Shown: positions 1 to 9,908, counted from the stretch's first letter. The stretch: 48,662 bases of DNA from Desulfovibrio sp. (GCF_009712225.1 NZ_WASP01000003.1:187289-235950); one strand, 5' to 3'. Translations and numbers: made by a program. Notes: a model not told the origin generated them from the letters alone.

Positions 1-111
1 CGGCCGCGCCCGCCCCCCCCCCCGGCTTTTCACGCATCTGCCGGTCGTAGACGGCATTAACGGGACAGGCGGAACGAACGGGCATTATTCCCGTACCGCT
101 CGCGAGTTTGC

Positions 112-1020
112 ATGGACATTCAATTTTTTATAGAGCTCTTTTTCGGCGGTCTGACCAGAGGCAGCATTTACGCGCTGATTGCCCTTGGCTACACGCTGGT
201 TTATGGCATCATCGGGCTCATCAATTTTGCCCATGGCGAAGTGTATATGCTGGGCTCGTTCACAGCCCTGCTGATAGCTGGCGCGCTTGGCGTCTATGGC
301 TTTCCGGCTGGCGGCATCCTTATTGTTGCAGCGCTGGCGGCCATTGTCTGGTGTTCGGCCTATGGCTACACGCTGGAAAAAGTCGCCTACAAGCCGTTAC
401 GCGGTGCGCCCCGCCTGTCGCCGCTCATTTCTGCCATCGGTATGTCCATCTTTTTGCAAAACTATGTGCTGCTCGCGCAGACATCTGACTTCGTGCCTTT
501 CCCCAACCTGCTGCCCGAAATGAATTTTCTTGAGCACATCGACTATGTCATGGGTGCCAGCGATTTTCTGATTCTGCTGGTCAGCACCATTGCCATGGTT
601 TCGCTCTCGCTCTTTATTCGCTACACCCGTATGGGCAAGGCCATGCGCGCCACCGCACAGAACCGCAAGATGGCCCTGTTGCTGGGCATCAATGCCGACC
701 GCATCATTTCGCTCACGTTCATCATCGGTTCCGCCTTGGCGGCCCTTGGCGGCGTACTCATCGCCTCGCACATGGGGCAGGTCAACTTCGGTATCGGCTT
801 TCTGGCTGGGCTCAAGGCCTTTACTGCCGCAGTACTCGGCGGCATTGGCTCCATCCCCGGTGCCATGGTGGGCGGCCTCGTGCTCGGCCTGGCCGAAAGT
901 TTCACCACTGGCTACTTCTCTGGCAACTATGAAGACATGCTGGCCTTCGGCATTCTTATTCTCATTCTCATTTTCAGGCCCGACGGCATTTTGGGCAAAG
1001 CCACAGTGCAAAAGGTGTAG
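112..1020 (+). CDS. livH: Branched-chain amino acid ABC transporter permease LivH
   Basis: Inner-membrane permease of a high-affinity branched-chain amino acid (HAAT family) importer. The 302-residue protein is almost entirely hydrophobic helices. It begins with the family-typical MDIQFFIELFFGGLTRGSIY segment and contains the LGYTLVYGIIGLINFAHGE stretch near residues 25-44 that is characteristic of LivH. It ends with an IFRPDGILGK motif shared by LivH/LivM proteins. The ATG at 112 gives the usual family length, although no strong ribosome-binding site precedes it. It is the first gene of a tight livHMGF cluster (2 nt to livM). The substrate-binding protein gene normally associated is not in the window and may lie upstream. 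Substrate specificity (Leu/Ile/Val versus another amide or amino acid) cannot be read from the sequence. Confidence 0.93.
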   Translation: MDIQFFIELFFGGLTRGSIYALIALGYTLVYGIIGLINFAHGEVYMLGSFTALLIAGALGVYGFPAGGILIVAALAAIVWCSAYGYTLEKVAYKPLRGAPRLSPLISAIGMSIFLQNYVLLAQTSDFVPFPNLLPEMNFLEHIDYVMGASDFLILLVSTIAMVSLSLFIRYTRMGKAMRATAQNRKMALLLGINADRIISLTFIIGSALAALGGVLIASHMGQVNFGIGFLAGLKAFTAAVLGGIGSIPGAMVGGLVLGLAESFTTGYFSGNYEDMLAFGILILILIFRPDGILGKATVQKV

Positions 1021-1022
1021 CC

Positions 1023-2243
1023 ATGCAGCGCATTATCAAAGCCGCCATCGCCGCCCTGTGGTTCATGCTGCTCACCCTTCCGGTGCTGGGCATCAAGCTG
1101 AACGTCGCGGCAAAGAGCGTAATCTGGCGTTTTGACCGCCTGCTCGCCCTTGGCGCGGGCATATTTGTTCTCGCCCTTATCTGGGACTGGTGCTTTAGCC
1201 GCAAGGCCTCGGGAAACAAGATCATCAACCTGCCAGAATGGTTCAATCTGGGCGAAATGGTTGAAGCCTTCCGCAACCGCGCCGGCCTCAGGCTGGGCGG
1301 CCTTGTGGTGCTGGCCGTAGTGCTGGTGGCCATGCCGCTGGTCAGTTCCTTCTACCAGACCAACATCATGATCTCGGCCCTGCTGTATGTGATGCTGGCG
1401 CTGGGCCTGAACATCGTTGTGGGTCTTGCGGGCCAGCTGGTGCTTGGTTATGTGGCCTTTTACGCCATTGGTGCCTACACGTACGGTCTGCTGAACCAGT
1501 ATTTCGGCCTTGGCTTCTGGACCTGCCTGCCCATTGGCGGTTTTCTTACCGTGCTGTTTGGGCTTGGCCTGGGCTTTCCCGTGCTGCGCCTGCGCGGCGA
1601 CTATCTTGCCATTGTGACCCTTGGATTTGGCGAAATTGTGCGCCTCACGCTGCAGAACTGGAACAGTGTTACCGGTGGCCCCCGCGGCGTGAGTGATATC
1701 CCCCGCCCCGGCTTTTTCGGCATGAGCATGGATATTACCGCCTCCACCACCTACATTTACTATCTGGTGCTGGCGGCTGTGGTTGTGACCATTGTTGTCA
1801 TCACGCGGCTCAAGAATTCGCGTGTGGGTCTTGCCTTGCAAGCCCTGCGTGAAGACGAGATTGCCTGCGAGGCCATGGGCGTGGACATCACGCGTGTAAA
1901 GCTTTCGGCCTTTGCCCTTGGTTCGTGCTGGGCTGGCTTTGCCGGTGTAATTTTTGCCGCCAAAACCACCTACATCAACCCCTCGAGCTTTACCTTCATG
2001 GAATCGGCCATGATCCTTTCCATGGTGGTGCTGGGTGGCATGGGCTCCATTGCTGGCGTGGTGATTGCCGCGCTGATTCTCATTCTTGCCCCGGAATACC
2101 TGCGGGCATTCTCTGACTATCGTATGCTGCTTTTCGGAGCCATCATGGTGATTATGATGCTCTTCCGGCCACAGGGCCTCATCAGCGGTGAGCGCAGGCG
2201 CTACCGCATCAGCAACCTGCACGGTGCTGAAGGGGGCCGCTAA
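1023..2243 (+). CDS. livM: Branched-chain amino acid ABC transporter permease LivM
   Basis: Second permease of the HAAT importer, 406 residues. After an N-terminal extension of about 110 residues with its own hydrophobic helices, the conserved LivM core begins around residue 115 (ALLYVMLALGLNIVVGLAG). It includes the loop LRLRGDYLAIVTLGFGEIVR near residues 180-200 and the EAMGVD cytoplasmic coupling-type motif, and ends in an LFRPQGL motif. The ATG lies 2 nt after the livH stop, and the stop overlaps the livG start, so the genes are translationally linked. The long N-terminal region resembles the extra helices seen in E. coli-type LivM proteins. Confidence 0.93.
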   Translation: MQRIIKAAIAALWFMLLTLPVLGIKLNVAAKSVIWRFDRLLALGAGIFVLALIWDWCFSRKASGNKIINLPEWFNLGEMVEAFRNRAGLRLGGLVVLAVVLVAMPLVSSFYQTNIMISALLYVMLALGLNIVVGLAGQLVLGYVAFYAIGAYTYGLLNQYFGLGFWTCLPIGGFLTVLFGLGLGFPVLRLRGDYLAIVTLGFGEIVRLTLQNWNSVTGGPRGVSDIPRPGFFGMSMDITASTTYIYYLVLAAVVVTIVVITRLKNSRVGLALQALREDEIACEAMGVDITRVKLSAFALGSCWAGFAGVIFAAKTTYINPSSFTFMESAMILSMVVLGGMGSIAGVVIAALILILAPEYLRAFSDYRMLLFGAIMVIMMLFRPQGLISGERRRYRISNLHGAEGGR

Positions 2244-3028
2244 TGAAACCGGTGCTGGAAGTTAAAGATCTTTCGCAGGATTTTGGCGGCCTGCGGGCGC
2301 TAAACGAACTTTCGCTTACTGTTAACAGTGGCGAGATCGTGGCCCTCATCGGCCCCAACGGCGCAGGCAAGACCACGTTCTTCAACTGCGTGACGGGCAT
2401 CTACACCCCCACCGAAGGGCAGATGTACCTGCACAGCGCTGACGGCGACAAGCAGTTGCTCAACGGCAAGAAGCCCCATCTCATCACAGCCATGGGTATG
2501 GCCCGCACGTTCCAGAACATTCGCCTGTTCAGCGAAATGACCGTGCTTGAAAACGTGATGATTGGCCGCCATTGCCGCACAAATGCGGGCATCTTTGGCG
2601 CCATTGTTCGTGACGGGCGTACCCGCCGCGAAGAACAGGACTGCATTGACCGCAGCTATGAACTTCTTGAGCTGGTGAAGCTTCAGGATTTCTGGAATGA
2701 AACGGCCAACAACCTGCCCTACGGTGCGCAACGACGCCTTGAAATCGCTCGCGCCATGGCCACGGAACCGCGCATGCTGCTGCTGGACGAACCGGCAGCG
2801 GGCATGAACCCCCAGGAAACCAACGAGCTCAAAGAGCTTGTGTGCTCCATACGCGACAACCAGAAGCTTTCCATCCTGCTCATCGAGCACGACATGGGCA
2901 TGGTCATGTCGCTTTCTGACCGCATCTACGTGATGGAATACGGTTCCTGCATCGCCACCGGCACACCTGCCGAAATCCGCACCAACCCCCGCGTTATCAA
3001 GGCATATCTGGGAGAAAGCGATGCTTGA
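2243..3028 (+). CDS. livG: Branched-chain amino acid ABC transporter ATP-binding protein LivG
   Basis: Cytoplasmic ATPase subunit of the importer, 261 residues. It shows Walker A GPNGAGKT (residues 37-44), a LivG-type degenerate signature NLPYGAQRRLEIARA instead of a canonical LSGGQ, Walker B LLLDEPAAG, and an H-loop in LIEHDMGMV. The closing residues INPRVIKAYLG-like (here TNPRVIKAYLGES) are typical of LivG. It overlaps livM by one base and livF by 8 bases, so it is co-translated with both. Confidence 0.95.
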   Translation: MKPVLEVKDLSQDFGGLRALNELSLTVNSGEIVALIGPNGAGKTTFFNCVTGIYTPTEGQMYLHSADGDKQLLNGKKPHLITAMGMARTFQNIRLFSEMTVLENVMIGRHCRTNAGIFGAIVRDGRTRREEQDCIDRSYELLELVKLQDFWNETANNLPYGAQRRLEIARAMATEPRMLLLDEPAAGMNPQETNELKELVCSIRDNQKLSILLIEHDMGMVMSLSDRIYVMEYGSCIATGTPAEIRTNPRVIKAYLGESDA

Positions 3029-3725
3029 GCTGCGTAATGTAGACACCTATTACGGCAATATTCAGGCTCTGCGCGATATTTCGCTCAAGATTGAAGAAGG
3101 CGAAATCGTCACCCTGATCGGGGCCAACGGCGCAGGCAAGTCCACCACGCTCATGACCATCTGCGGCATCAATCGCCCCAGAAACGGCGAGATTCTGTGG
3201 TACGGCAAGCCCATCCACCAGCTGCCCTCACACGAAATAGTGACCCTGGGCATTTCGCAGGTGCCTGAAGGCCGCCTGATTTTCCCCGACCTGAGCGTGA
3301 GTGAAAACCTCGACCTCGGCGCGTTTTTGAGGCGCGACCCCGCAGGGGTAAAGGACGATCTGGACTACGTGTTCAGCCTCTTCCCCATTCTCTCCGAACG
3401 CCGCAAGCAGGCTGGCGGTACACTTTCTGGCGGTGAACAGCAGATGCTCGCCATCAGCCGCGCACTCATGGGCCGGCCCAAGCTGCTGCTGCTGGACGAG
3501 CCATCTCTTGGTCTTGCGCCCATCATCATCCAGCAGATATTTTCCATCATCCAGAAAGTCAACGAAAACGGTACTACGGTATTCCTGGTAGAGCAAAACG
3601 CCAACCAGGCTCTGCGTATCGCCAACCACGGCTACGTTATGGAAAATGGCCGCATAGTCATGCGCGACACTGCCGCAAACCTGCTCTCCAGCGAAGAAGT
3701 ACGCACGGCCTATCTGGGCATGTAG
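3021..3725 (+). CDS. livF: Branched-chain amino acid ABC transporter ATP-binding protein LivF
   Basis: Second ATPase subunit, 234 residues. It has Walker A GANGAGKS (residues 34-41), signature LSGGEQQMLAISRAL, Walker B LLLDEPSLGLAP and H-loop LVEQNANQAL. The last motif (EQN instead of EHD) and the length are diagnostic for LivF. Its start codon lies within the end of livG. A pair of hairpins follows the stop, which fits the end of the liv transcript. Confidence 0.95.
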   Translation: MLELRNVDTYYGNIQALRDISLKIEEGEIVTLIGANGAGKSTTLMTICGINRPRNGEILWYGKPIHQLPSHEIVTLGISQVPEGRLIFPDLSVSENLDLGAFLRRDPAGVKDDLDYVFSLFPILSERRKQAGGTLSGGEQQMLAISRALMGRPKLLLLDEPSLGLAPIIIQQIFSIIQKVNENGTTVFLVEQNANQALRIANHGYVMENGRIVMRDTAANLLSSEEVRTAYLGM

Positions 3726-3754
3726 CTTCCTCTACAGCTGTCTGAATTATTCAC

Positions 3755-3803
3755 GGCGCTTTTTCGGGCTGTTGCACTTTGCGGCATGCCCCGAAAAAGC
3801 GCC
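3755..3803 (+). terminator. Hairpin after livF
   Basis: A perfect 14-bp inverted repeat (arms 3755-3768 and 3790-3803) lies 30 nt after the livF stop. The right arm is followed only by a short T-containing stretch, so it may act together with the second hairpin at 3813-3852. Confidence 0.6.
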
Positions 3804-3812
3804 GCTTTCATT

Positions 3813-3852
3813 AAAAAAACCGCCGCCCGAGTATTCCAGGCAGCGGCTTTTT
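3813..3852. terminator. Bidirectional terminator between livF and rnj
   Basis: An 8-bp stem (3820-3827 with 3839-3846, one T-G wobble on one strand) is flanked by an A-run on the left and a T-run on the right. It therefore has rho-independent form on both strands. It separates the convergent livHMGF and RNase J genes. Confidence 0.7.
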
Positions 3853-3887
3853 GCGTTTTATGACTAAAGGCAGCGATGGGCCAAGGT

Positions 3888-5546
3888 CTAGACCTCGCTG
3901 ATGATCGGCACGACCACCGGGTCGCGCTCGAGCACACGGCGGAAAAAGCGCCGTAAAGACGAGCGTATGCCTTCCTGCATGCGTCCGAGCTGACCGGGCC
4001 GCGCTGCCTCAATTTCGTCCAGCACGAGGCACTTGGCGTCTTCCAGCAGGTGGCTGTAGTGCTGTTCAAACACAAAGCCCTTAGAGATCATTTCCGGCCC
4101 GTGCAGCACGCTGCCGGTTTCGGAATCTACCACCAGCACCACAATGACCATGCCTTCATCGCCGAGGATACGCCGTTCCTTGAGCACCGCATAGCCCACG
4201 TCACCCACACCCTTGCCGTCCACCAGCGTACACTCTACCGGCACGCGGGGCTCAAGCCTGAAGGAATCCTCAAGCAGGGTCAGGGGCTGACCGTCCTCAA
4301 GCAGAATCACGTTGTCCTGCTTTACGCCACATTCCACAGCAAGCCGACCGTGCTTTACAAGGTGCTGGTATTCGCCGTGCACAGGTACAAACAGGTTGGG
4401 GCGCACAGCTTCAAGCATGTCGCGCAGTTCTTCGCGCTGGGCATGGCCTGAGGCATGGATGGCGTGCACGCTTTCGTACAGCACCTCTGCGCCGATGCGA
4501 TACATCTCGTTGATAAGCTTGGAAATGGCCTTGGCATTGCCAGGAATCATGCGCGAACTCATGACCACGGTGTCGCCCTTGCGGATCTCCAGCTGCCTAT
4601 GGCCGCCGAGTACCATGCGCGAAAGAGCGGACAGAGGTTCGCCCTGCGCTCCGGTCACCACCAGCACCAGCTGGTTGTCCGGTAATTCGGGCACGCCGTT
4701 GTGGGCATTGAAAAATGACGGCGGCAACTTGGCAATTCCCAGATCGCGCGCCATTTCGATGTTGTTGGCCAGTGATTTGCCACTGATAACCACCGTGCGC
4801 CCGTGCTCGCGCGCGAGGTCAAAAACTTCCTGAATGCGCTGGATGTGGCTGGAAAAAAGCGTAATGACAATGCGCCCTTCCGCCTTGGCAAATATCTTGT
4901 CCAACGAATCCTTAACTTCACGCTCTGTCAGCGAGCGGCCATCGCGCACCACATTGGTGGAGTCTGAGAGCAGCAGACGCGCGCCTTCCGGCCCGGCAAA
5001 ATTGCGAAACAGGTTCAGGTCTGTGCCGGTGGCATCAAGGGGATGCGGGTCGATCTTGAAATCACCGCTGTGCACCACGCGGCCCACAGGCGTTTCTACG
5101 CCCAGGCCGAAACCTTCGGGAATGGAATGGCAGACGGGGAAAAAGCGGAAGGTCAGATCGCCCAGCGGCAGCACGGTATTGATATCAACGGGGCAAAGTT
5201 CGACCCAGTCGAGGATCTCGCGCTCACGCAGCTTGTGCTCCACAAGGGCAAGGGTAAAACGCGAACCATAAATGCGCGTTCCCTTGATTTCAGGCACAAT
5301 CCAGGGCAGCGCGCCAATGTGGTCTTCGTGCCCGTGGGTCAGCACGATACCGAGCAGCTTGTCCTTGATGGCGCTGACAGCACCAAAATGGGGGATAACA
5401 ACGTCCACGCCCAGGTGGGCATCGTCAGGAAACATGAGGCCACAATCGACCATGACCACGCCGCCTGCGGTTTCCCACAGCTGGCAGTTGAGGCCGATTT
5501 CTCCTAACCCGCCGAGAGGGGTTATGTTCAGGTAAGGTTCATTCAT
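3888..5546 (-). CDS. rnj: Ribonuclease J family metallo-beta-lactamase RNase
   Basis: 552-residue RNase J-type beta-CASP metallo-beta-lactamase, expected to act in mRNA decay and rRNA maturation as a 5'-3' exonuclease and/or endonuclease. The N-terminus carries GGLGEIGLNC. The metal-binding motif HGHEDHIG starts at residue 71; a second-site HSGDFKID and the beta-CASP TGAQGEP and SSRMIPGNA motifs follow. HASGHAQREEL and FVPVHGEYQHL supply further conserved histidines, and a C-terminal domain of about 110 residues follows, as in RNase J. The ATG at 5546 starts directly with the conserved N-terminus. It is transcribed toward the bidirectional terminator at 3813-3852, and the TolC-like gene is 44 nt upstream on the same strand. 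Confidence 0.93.
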   Translation of the reverse strand: MNEPYLNITPLGGLGEIGLNCQLWETAGGVVMVDCGLMFPDDAHLGVDVVIPHFGAVSAIKDKLLGIVLTHGHEDHIGALPWIVPEIKGTRIYGSRFTLALVEHKLREREILDWVELCPVDINTVLPLGDLTFRFFPVCHSIPEGFGLGVETPVGRVVHSGDFKIDPHPLDATGTDLNLFRNFAGPEGARLLLSDSTNVVRDGRSLTEREVKDSLDKIFAKAEGRIVITLFSSHIQRIQEVFDLAREHGRTVVISGKSLANNIEMARDLGIAKLPPSFFNAHNGVPELPDNQLVLVVTGAQGEPLSALSRMVLGGHRQLEIRKGDTVVMSSRMIPGNAKAISKLINEMYRIGAEVLYESVHAIHASGHAQREELRDMLEAVRPNLFVPVHGEYQHLVKHGRLAVECGVKQDNVILLEDGQPLTLLEDSFRLEPRVPVECTLVDGKGVGDVGYAVLKERRILGDEGMVIVVLVVDSETGSVLHGPEMISKGFVFEQHYSHLLEDAKCLVLDEIEAARPGQLGRMQEGIRSSLRRFFRRVLERDPVVVPIISEV

Positions 5547-5590
5547 TCGTTATCGCTTTTGGGGCGGCTCGGCAAAGGCAGTGCCCGTGC

Positions 5591-7027
5591 TCAACGCCGC
5601 ATGAGATCAGGGTGAAATTCGCCCATGGCTACATAAATCTGCGCCAGAGCTGTCAGATAGTCGGCCTTGGCTCCTGTTAATGTCGCCTGGGCAGTGGTGA
5701 GCTTGGACGAAGCGTCCAGCACGTCAAAGTTGGTGCCCACCTGTTCCTGATAACGGGCCAGGGCCACGTTGTAGGCTTCGGTAGACTGCTCCACGCCCTT
5801 TTCCGCCACGGTTATCCGCTTTGCGGCTTCCTGCACTGCCAATAGCTTCGACTTGATGTCATAGCCAACGCTAAGCTTCAGATCTTCTTCGGCGTAGCGC
5901 ATCTTGGTAACCAGCCAGCCAGCCTCTTTGTCGGCATAGTAGGTGGTTCCCCACTGAAAAGCATCCCAGGTTGCACGCGCGCCCACTTCCCACACAGCGC
6001 TGCGCGAACCACGGTCGCCACGGTTTTGCAGATCAAGCGAATTGCCGTTCTGCGTAATGTTGTAATAAGCCTCAACCTGCGGATAGTACGCGCTCTGCAC
6101 CTGCTGCTGCGATTTGCCCGCAATTTCAACCGAACGGGCCGCCATGTACAGGTCGGGCCGCTGCCGGTAGGCTGCCTCGAGGCACTGCTCGAGCGAGCGG
6201 GTAAAGGGAACGTGGGTAAGCGCCCCCTTGAATTTGATCCTGGCTGTTGCAGGCAGGCCCAGCAGGGTATTCAGCTTTGCAAGGCTGGTGTCGCGGCTGT
6301 TCTCTACCTGAATAAGAGTATTTTCTGCCTGCCGCACATCAACCTCGGCCTGAAGAACATCAAGCCGGGGGCGCAGACCAACATTGAAAAAAGCTGTTGT
6401 GATGCGCAGCTGGTCCTGCAGGCGGGCCAGGGCATCGCGCTGGCTGCGCACGCTTTCTTCGTACCGCAGGTAGTTCAGAAACTGGGTCTGAACATTTTCG
6501 GTCATGGCCAGCTCAGCGTTACGCACGCTGGCCTTGTCGCTATCGGCCTGCAGGGCAGCCTTCTGGTATGTTGCCAGCAGCTGGAACCCCTGAAACACCG
6601 GTTGCGAAATTTCCACGGCCCAGGTGTACGTGCCATTCTGAGCTGGCCGGGTACTGCTGGGGGTGACAGGGTCAGTCTTTCTTTCCTGCTTTGAAACGGA
6701 ATAGGTCGTTCCAAGCTTGGGGCCAAAGGCACCACGCGCTGATTTGCGCGCTTCTTCAGACGACTGGCCCTGCGCCTCTTGCGAACCAAGACTTGGATTA
6801 TGCCGCAAGGCCCTATCCACAGCTTCTGGCATGGTTACATCGCCAGCAGGCAGGGGATTATCCTTGGCCGACGCGAGCTTCCTGCCGCTAAAAACGGGCA
6901 CGGCTGCGCTGCCAGAGGCGTTGACGGACGAAGAAGAGGATGCGGCGAGGGCATCACTGTAGCCCACAGGGCCTGCAAGCGCGCCTACCACAAGAAAAAC
7001 CAGGCTCAGTTCGGGAATGCGCTTCAT
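5591..7027 (-). CDS. TolC family outer membrane efflux/secretion factor
   Basis: 478-residue outer membrane factor of the TolC family, which forms the trimeric barrel and periplasmic tunnel of type I secretion or tripartite efflux systems. A Sec signal peptide of about 29 residues is followed by a Ser/Ala/Pro-rich linker. Two repeated alpha-helical OEP domains then begin with AVDRALRHNPSL and, later, RSLEQCLEAAYRQRPDLYMA. Family-typical elements include LNTLLGLPA near the end of the first repeat and YQEQVGTNFDVLDAS near the C-terminus. It lies 44 nt upstream of RNase J on the same strand. No inner-membrane or periplasmic adaptor partner is adjacent, so the export substrate is not predictable. 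It is divergent from the Tol-Pal operon. Confidence 0.9.
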   Translation of the reverse strand: MKRIPELSLVFLVVGALAGPVGYSDALAASSSSSVNASGSAAVPVFSGRKLASAKDNPLPAGDVTMPEAVDRALRHNPSLGSQEAQGQSSEEARKSARGAFGPKLGTTYSVSKQERKTDPVTPSSTRPAQNGTYTWAVEISQPVFQGFQLLATYQKAALQADSDKASVRNAELAMTENVQTQFLNYLRYEESVRSQRDALARLQDQLRITTAFFNVGLRPRLDVLQAEVDVRQAENTLIQVENSRDTSLAKLNTLLGLPATARIKFKGALTHVPFTRSLEQCLEAAYRQRPDLYMAARSVEIAGKSQQQVQSAYYPQVEAYYNITQNGNSLDLQNRGDRGSRSAVWEVGARATWDAFQWGTTYYADKEAGWLVTKMRYAEEDLKLSVGYDIKSKLLAVQEAAKRITVAEKGVEQSTEAYNVALARYQEQVGTNFDVLDASSKLTTAQATLTGAKADYLTALAQIYVAMGEFHPDLMRR

Positions 7028-7580
7028 ATATTTGCTGCGAAAAAAATTCCGCTACCCTTTAAAAATTATTTTACGCAGATTTCATACACCGCAGTGTGCG
7101 GCATTGGCAACAGATACCAACAGATGATGTTCTATCGCAACTTGCGTAATCTGTCATTCAGTAAAAAACAGTTGCACCCCAAACAGGCACTGCAAAAAAT
7201 ATCCACGCATTTATTTACCGCTGAATACAAGTAAGGACCATGCAACTGTCCCCACTTCCCGGCGTGATCCCCCAATTATTCCGCGCCACACCTGTGGTTG
7301 GAGTGGAAAAAAACAGTTTTTTTTAATCAGTCCTTCTGTTGCAAAATGCACTATCCGCCCATGCAGTAAATGTCATTTTTTCAGGTTTTGTGCGGGCAGC
7401 GCGAGGATTCTAAAAAATTTCTTGAAAGTTTACCTCAACCGTAGCATGCTGCGCAGCAGAGTCCTTGCGGGATTCCGCAGCTCCGCCGTGACGGTTGGCG
7501 CGTCTTCGCGTCTGCCGTGCTGGCATTTTTTGCGGCGCACTGAAAACGACCACAGTTGTTGCGCAGATATGGAGAACCTC
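7028..7580. other. Intergenic region between divergent tolC-like gene and tolQ
   Basis: About 550 bp without a supported gene. It must hold the promoters of the minus-strand TolC-like gene and the plus-strand tol operon, but no clear -35/-10 or -24/-12 pair stands out. Visible elements are a short hairpin around 7089-7102, an A-run/T-run symmetric stretch near 7307-7324, and a perfect 12-bp palindrome at 7447-7458. An in-frame upstream ATG extends the tolQ reading frame to 7422, but that stretch does not look like TolQ. Confidence 0.5.
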
Positions 7581-8276
7581 ATGGAATTCAGTTTTTTTTC
7601 AATGATCGCCCAGGCAAGCCTGGTGGCCAAGGCGGTGCTGGCGTTTCTGGTCATGATGTCCATCGGGAGCTGGGGGCTGATGATCCAGAAATTCATCGGT
7701 CTGAGCGCTGCCAACAAAAAGGCACTCAGCGGCACAGAACGGTTCGAAAAAGCGGCCAATCTGCGCGAAGCCGTGCAGTCGCTGGGTTCTGACCCAACTT
7801 CGCCGCTCTACTACATTGCCCATCAGGGCGTGCTTGAATTCAACCGTTCCAAGGAACTGGGCAACAGCAGTGATGTGGTGGTCGACAACGTTCGCCGCGC
7901 GCTGCGCCAGGGCGTGGGCACGGAACTGGCCCGCCTGCAAAGCTCGCTTTCGGTGCTTGCCACCTGCGCCAACACGGCCCCCTTTATCGGTCTGTTTGGT
8001 ACGGTCTGGGGCATCATGAGCTCCTTCCACTCCATCGGCATGCTCAAGTCGGCCTCTCTGGCCACCGTTGCCCCCGGTATTTCCGAAGCCCTCGTGGCCA
8101 CGGCCATCGGCCTTGCAGTGGCCGTGCCCGCCACTATTGGCTTCAACATCTTTATGGGCAAGCTTTCGCAGGTTGATACACTGCTGGTAAACTTTGCCGG
8201 CGTGTTCCTCAACCGCGTACAGCGCGAGATCAACGCCCACCGTCCCGTGCAGCGCACGGGCGCAACGGAGATGTAG
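7581..8276 (+). CDS. tolQ: Tol-Pal system proton channel subunit TolQ (ExbB/MotA family)
   Basis: Inner-membrane proton-channel subunit that energises TolA. The chosen ATG at 7581 gives 231 residues, the normal TolQ size, and has a GGAG Shine-Dalgarno 6 nt upstream; an alternative ATG is at 7569. The N-terminal helix (residues about 10-32) is followed by a cytoplasmic domain and two further helices. These carry the ExbB-family motifs PFIGLFGTVWGIM and LVATAIGLAVAVPA. The tolR start comes 2 nt after the stop. It heads the tolQ-tolR-tolA-like-tolB-pal gene order. Confidence 0.94.
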   Translation: MEFSFFSMIAQASLVAKAVLAFLVMMSIGSWGLMIQKFIGLSAANKKALSGTERFEKAANLREAVQSLGSDPTSPLYYIAHQGVLEFNRSKELGNSSDVVVDNVRRALRQGVGTELARLQSSLSVLATCANTAPFIGLFGTVWGIMSSFHSIGMLKSASLATVAPGISEALVATAIGLAVAVPATIGFNIFMGKLSQVDTLLVNFAGVFLNRVQREINAHRPVQRTGATEM

Positions 8277-8277
8277 C

Positions 8278-8730
<453 letters not shown>

Positions 8731-8739
8731 GATTGCTCT

Positions 8740-9723
8740 ATGCGCCTGGCCTCATACGTTCTTTCATTCTGCCTGCACGCAGCCATATTCTTGCTGATAT
8801 GGTTCTGGCCCAGTCGCCCGCCCATCAAGCTGGACACGCCCCCGGTCATGATCAGCCTGGTGGAAGGCGCTACAGGCGGTAACCGCACGCCCTCGCCCAT
8901 TCTTGGGCATATGGGGCAGCCCAGCGATGGCCCTCTGGCGCCTACGCCTCCCGCTCCCAAGGCGGAAGTCGCCGCCCCAGAGCGCGCTGAAGTCAAAGAG
9001 CCCAAGCCTGTTCCGCCGCAGCCCAAGCAGGACGCGGCCGCAGAGGTGAAAAAACCGGAGCCAAAGCCGGAACCCAAACCTCAGCCCAAGCCGGAACCCA
9101 AGGAAGAAGCCAAACCCATCGCGCAGAAAAAAGAAGAAAAACCCAAACCCAAGGAAGAACACCCCAAGGAACCGCCCAAAGAGACGACCAAGGACCAGAA
9201 AAAGCCTGAACCGCCCAAGGCTGATGCCAAGAAAGACGCCAAGGAATCCAAGGACGCCAAGTCCAACACTGATCCTGTGGCTGCGGCATTACAGCAGGCG
9301 CGCAAGGCTACCTCGCGCGCAGAATCGGGCGACCGAGGCAACGCTGTGGAACAGGCCCTGGCCCAGGCCCAGCGTCGTGCCGGCGGTAACCGTGGCGGTG
9401 GCGGCGGCGAAGGTACAGGCCCCGGCGGCGGTGGCCTTGGCGATGTGTACATGGGGCAGGTCATGCTGGCCGTGCGCCCCAACTGGGGTTTTGCCTCGGC
9501 TGGCCGCGTAAATCTGCGCTGCATCATCAACGTCAAGGTAGACGCGCAGGGAAAGGTGTTGCAAACTGCAGTAACCCACAGTTCGGGAAATTCGCAGTTT
9601 GACGCCTCGGCCGTGAACGCGATTATCCGTACCAGCCAGAGCGGGCAGTTCCCGCCTCCGCCTTCGGCTGATTACGGCGACCTTGATCTTGTGTTTACAC
9701 TGGACGAACTGATGGGCCGCTAG
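8740..9723 (+). CDS. tolA: TolA-like protein with TonB/TolA C-terminal domain
   Basis: 327-residue energy-transducing protein of TonB/TolA build. It has one N-terminal transmembrane helix (residues about 5-22). A long periplasmic spacer rich in Pro, Lys, Glu and Ala spans about 60-200, and a Gly-rich hinge follows at about 215-232. The C-terminal TonB_C/TolA domain spans about 235-327 and contains VKVDAQGKVLQTAVTHSSGN and a closing PPPPSADYGDLDLVFTL. Its position directly after tolQ and tolR argues for the TolA role, linking the proton motor to TolB/Pal at the outer membrane, although the spacer composition is equally TonB-like. I call it TolA mainly from context. Confidence 0.8.
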   Translation: MRLASYVLSFCLHAAIFLLIWFWPSRPPIKLDTPPVMISLVEGATGGNRTPSPILGHMGQPSDGPLAPTPPAPKAEVAAPERAEVKEPKPVPPQPKQDAAAEVKKPEPKPEPKPQPKPEPKEEAKPIAQKKEEKPKPKEEHPKEPPKETTKDQKKPEPPKADAKKDAKESKDAKSNTDPVAAALQQARKATSRAESGDRGNAVEQALAQAQRRAGGNRGGGGGEGTGPGGGGLGDVYMGQVMLAVRPNWGFASAGRVNLRCIINVKVDAQGKVLQTAVTHSSGNSQFDASAVNAIIRTSQSGQFPPPPSADYGDLDLVFTLDELMGR

Positions 9724-9908
9724 GCCCACGGATAAACAGGCGCAAGGGCAGGGCCAGCGCCACCAGCCGCCCGTATTACGGGGTTGGGTTGCCACCCGGC
9801 AGCAGGCTGATTCTACGCATCCCTGCCCGGCAAACAGGTTATCAAATTGGGGCCGCATGCGCCCCGACAGACACGCGCATCGGTAACGCGCGCACTCAAG
9901 GAGGATAC

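Noticed and set aside
927..2222. Long antisense frame of 431 codons opposite livM
   Set aside because: His/Gln-rich shadow created by codon usage of the highly hydrophobic livM gene; no ribosome-binding site or homology pattern.
7422..7580. N-terminal extension of tolQ
   Set aside because: The extension is unlike TolQ; the ATG at 7581 has a better ribosome-binding site and normal length.
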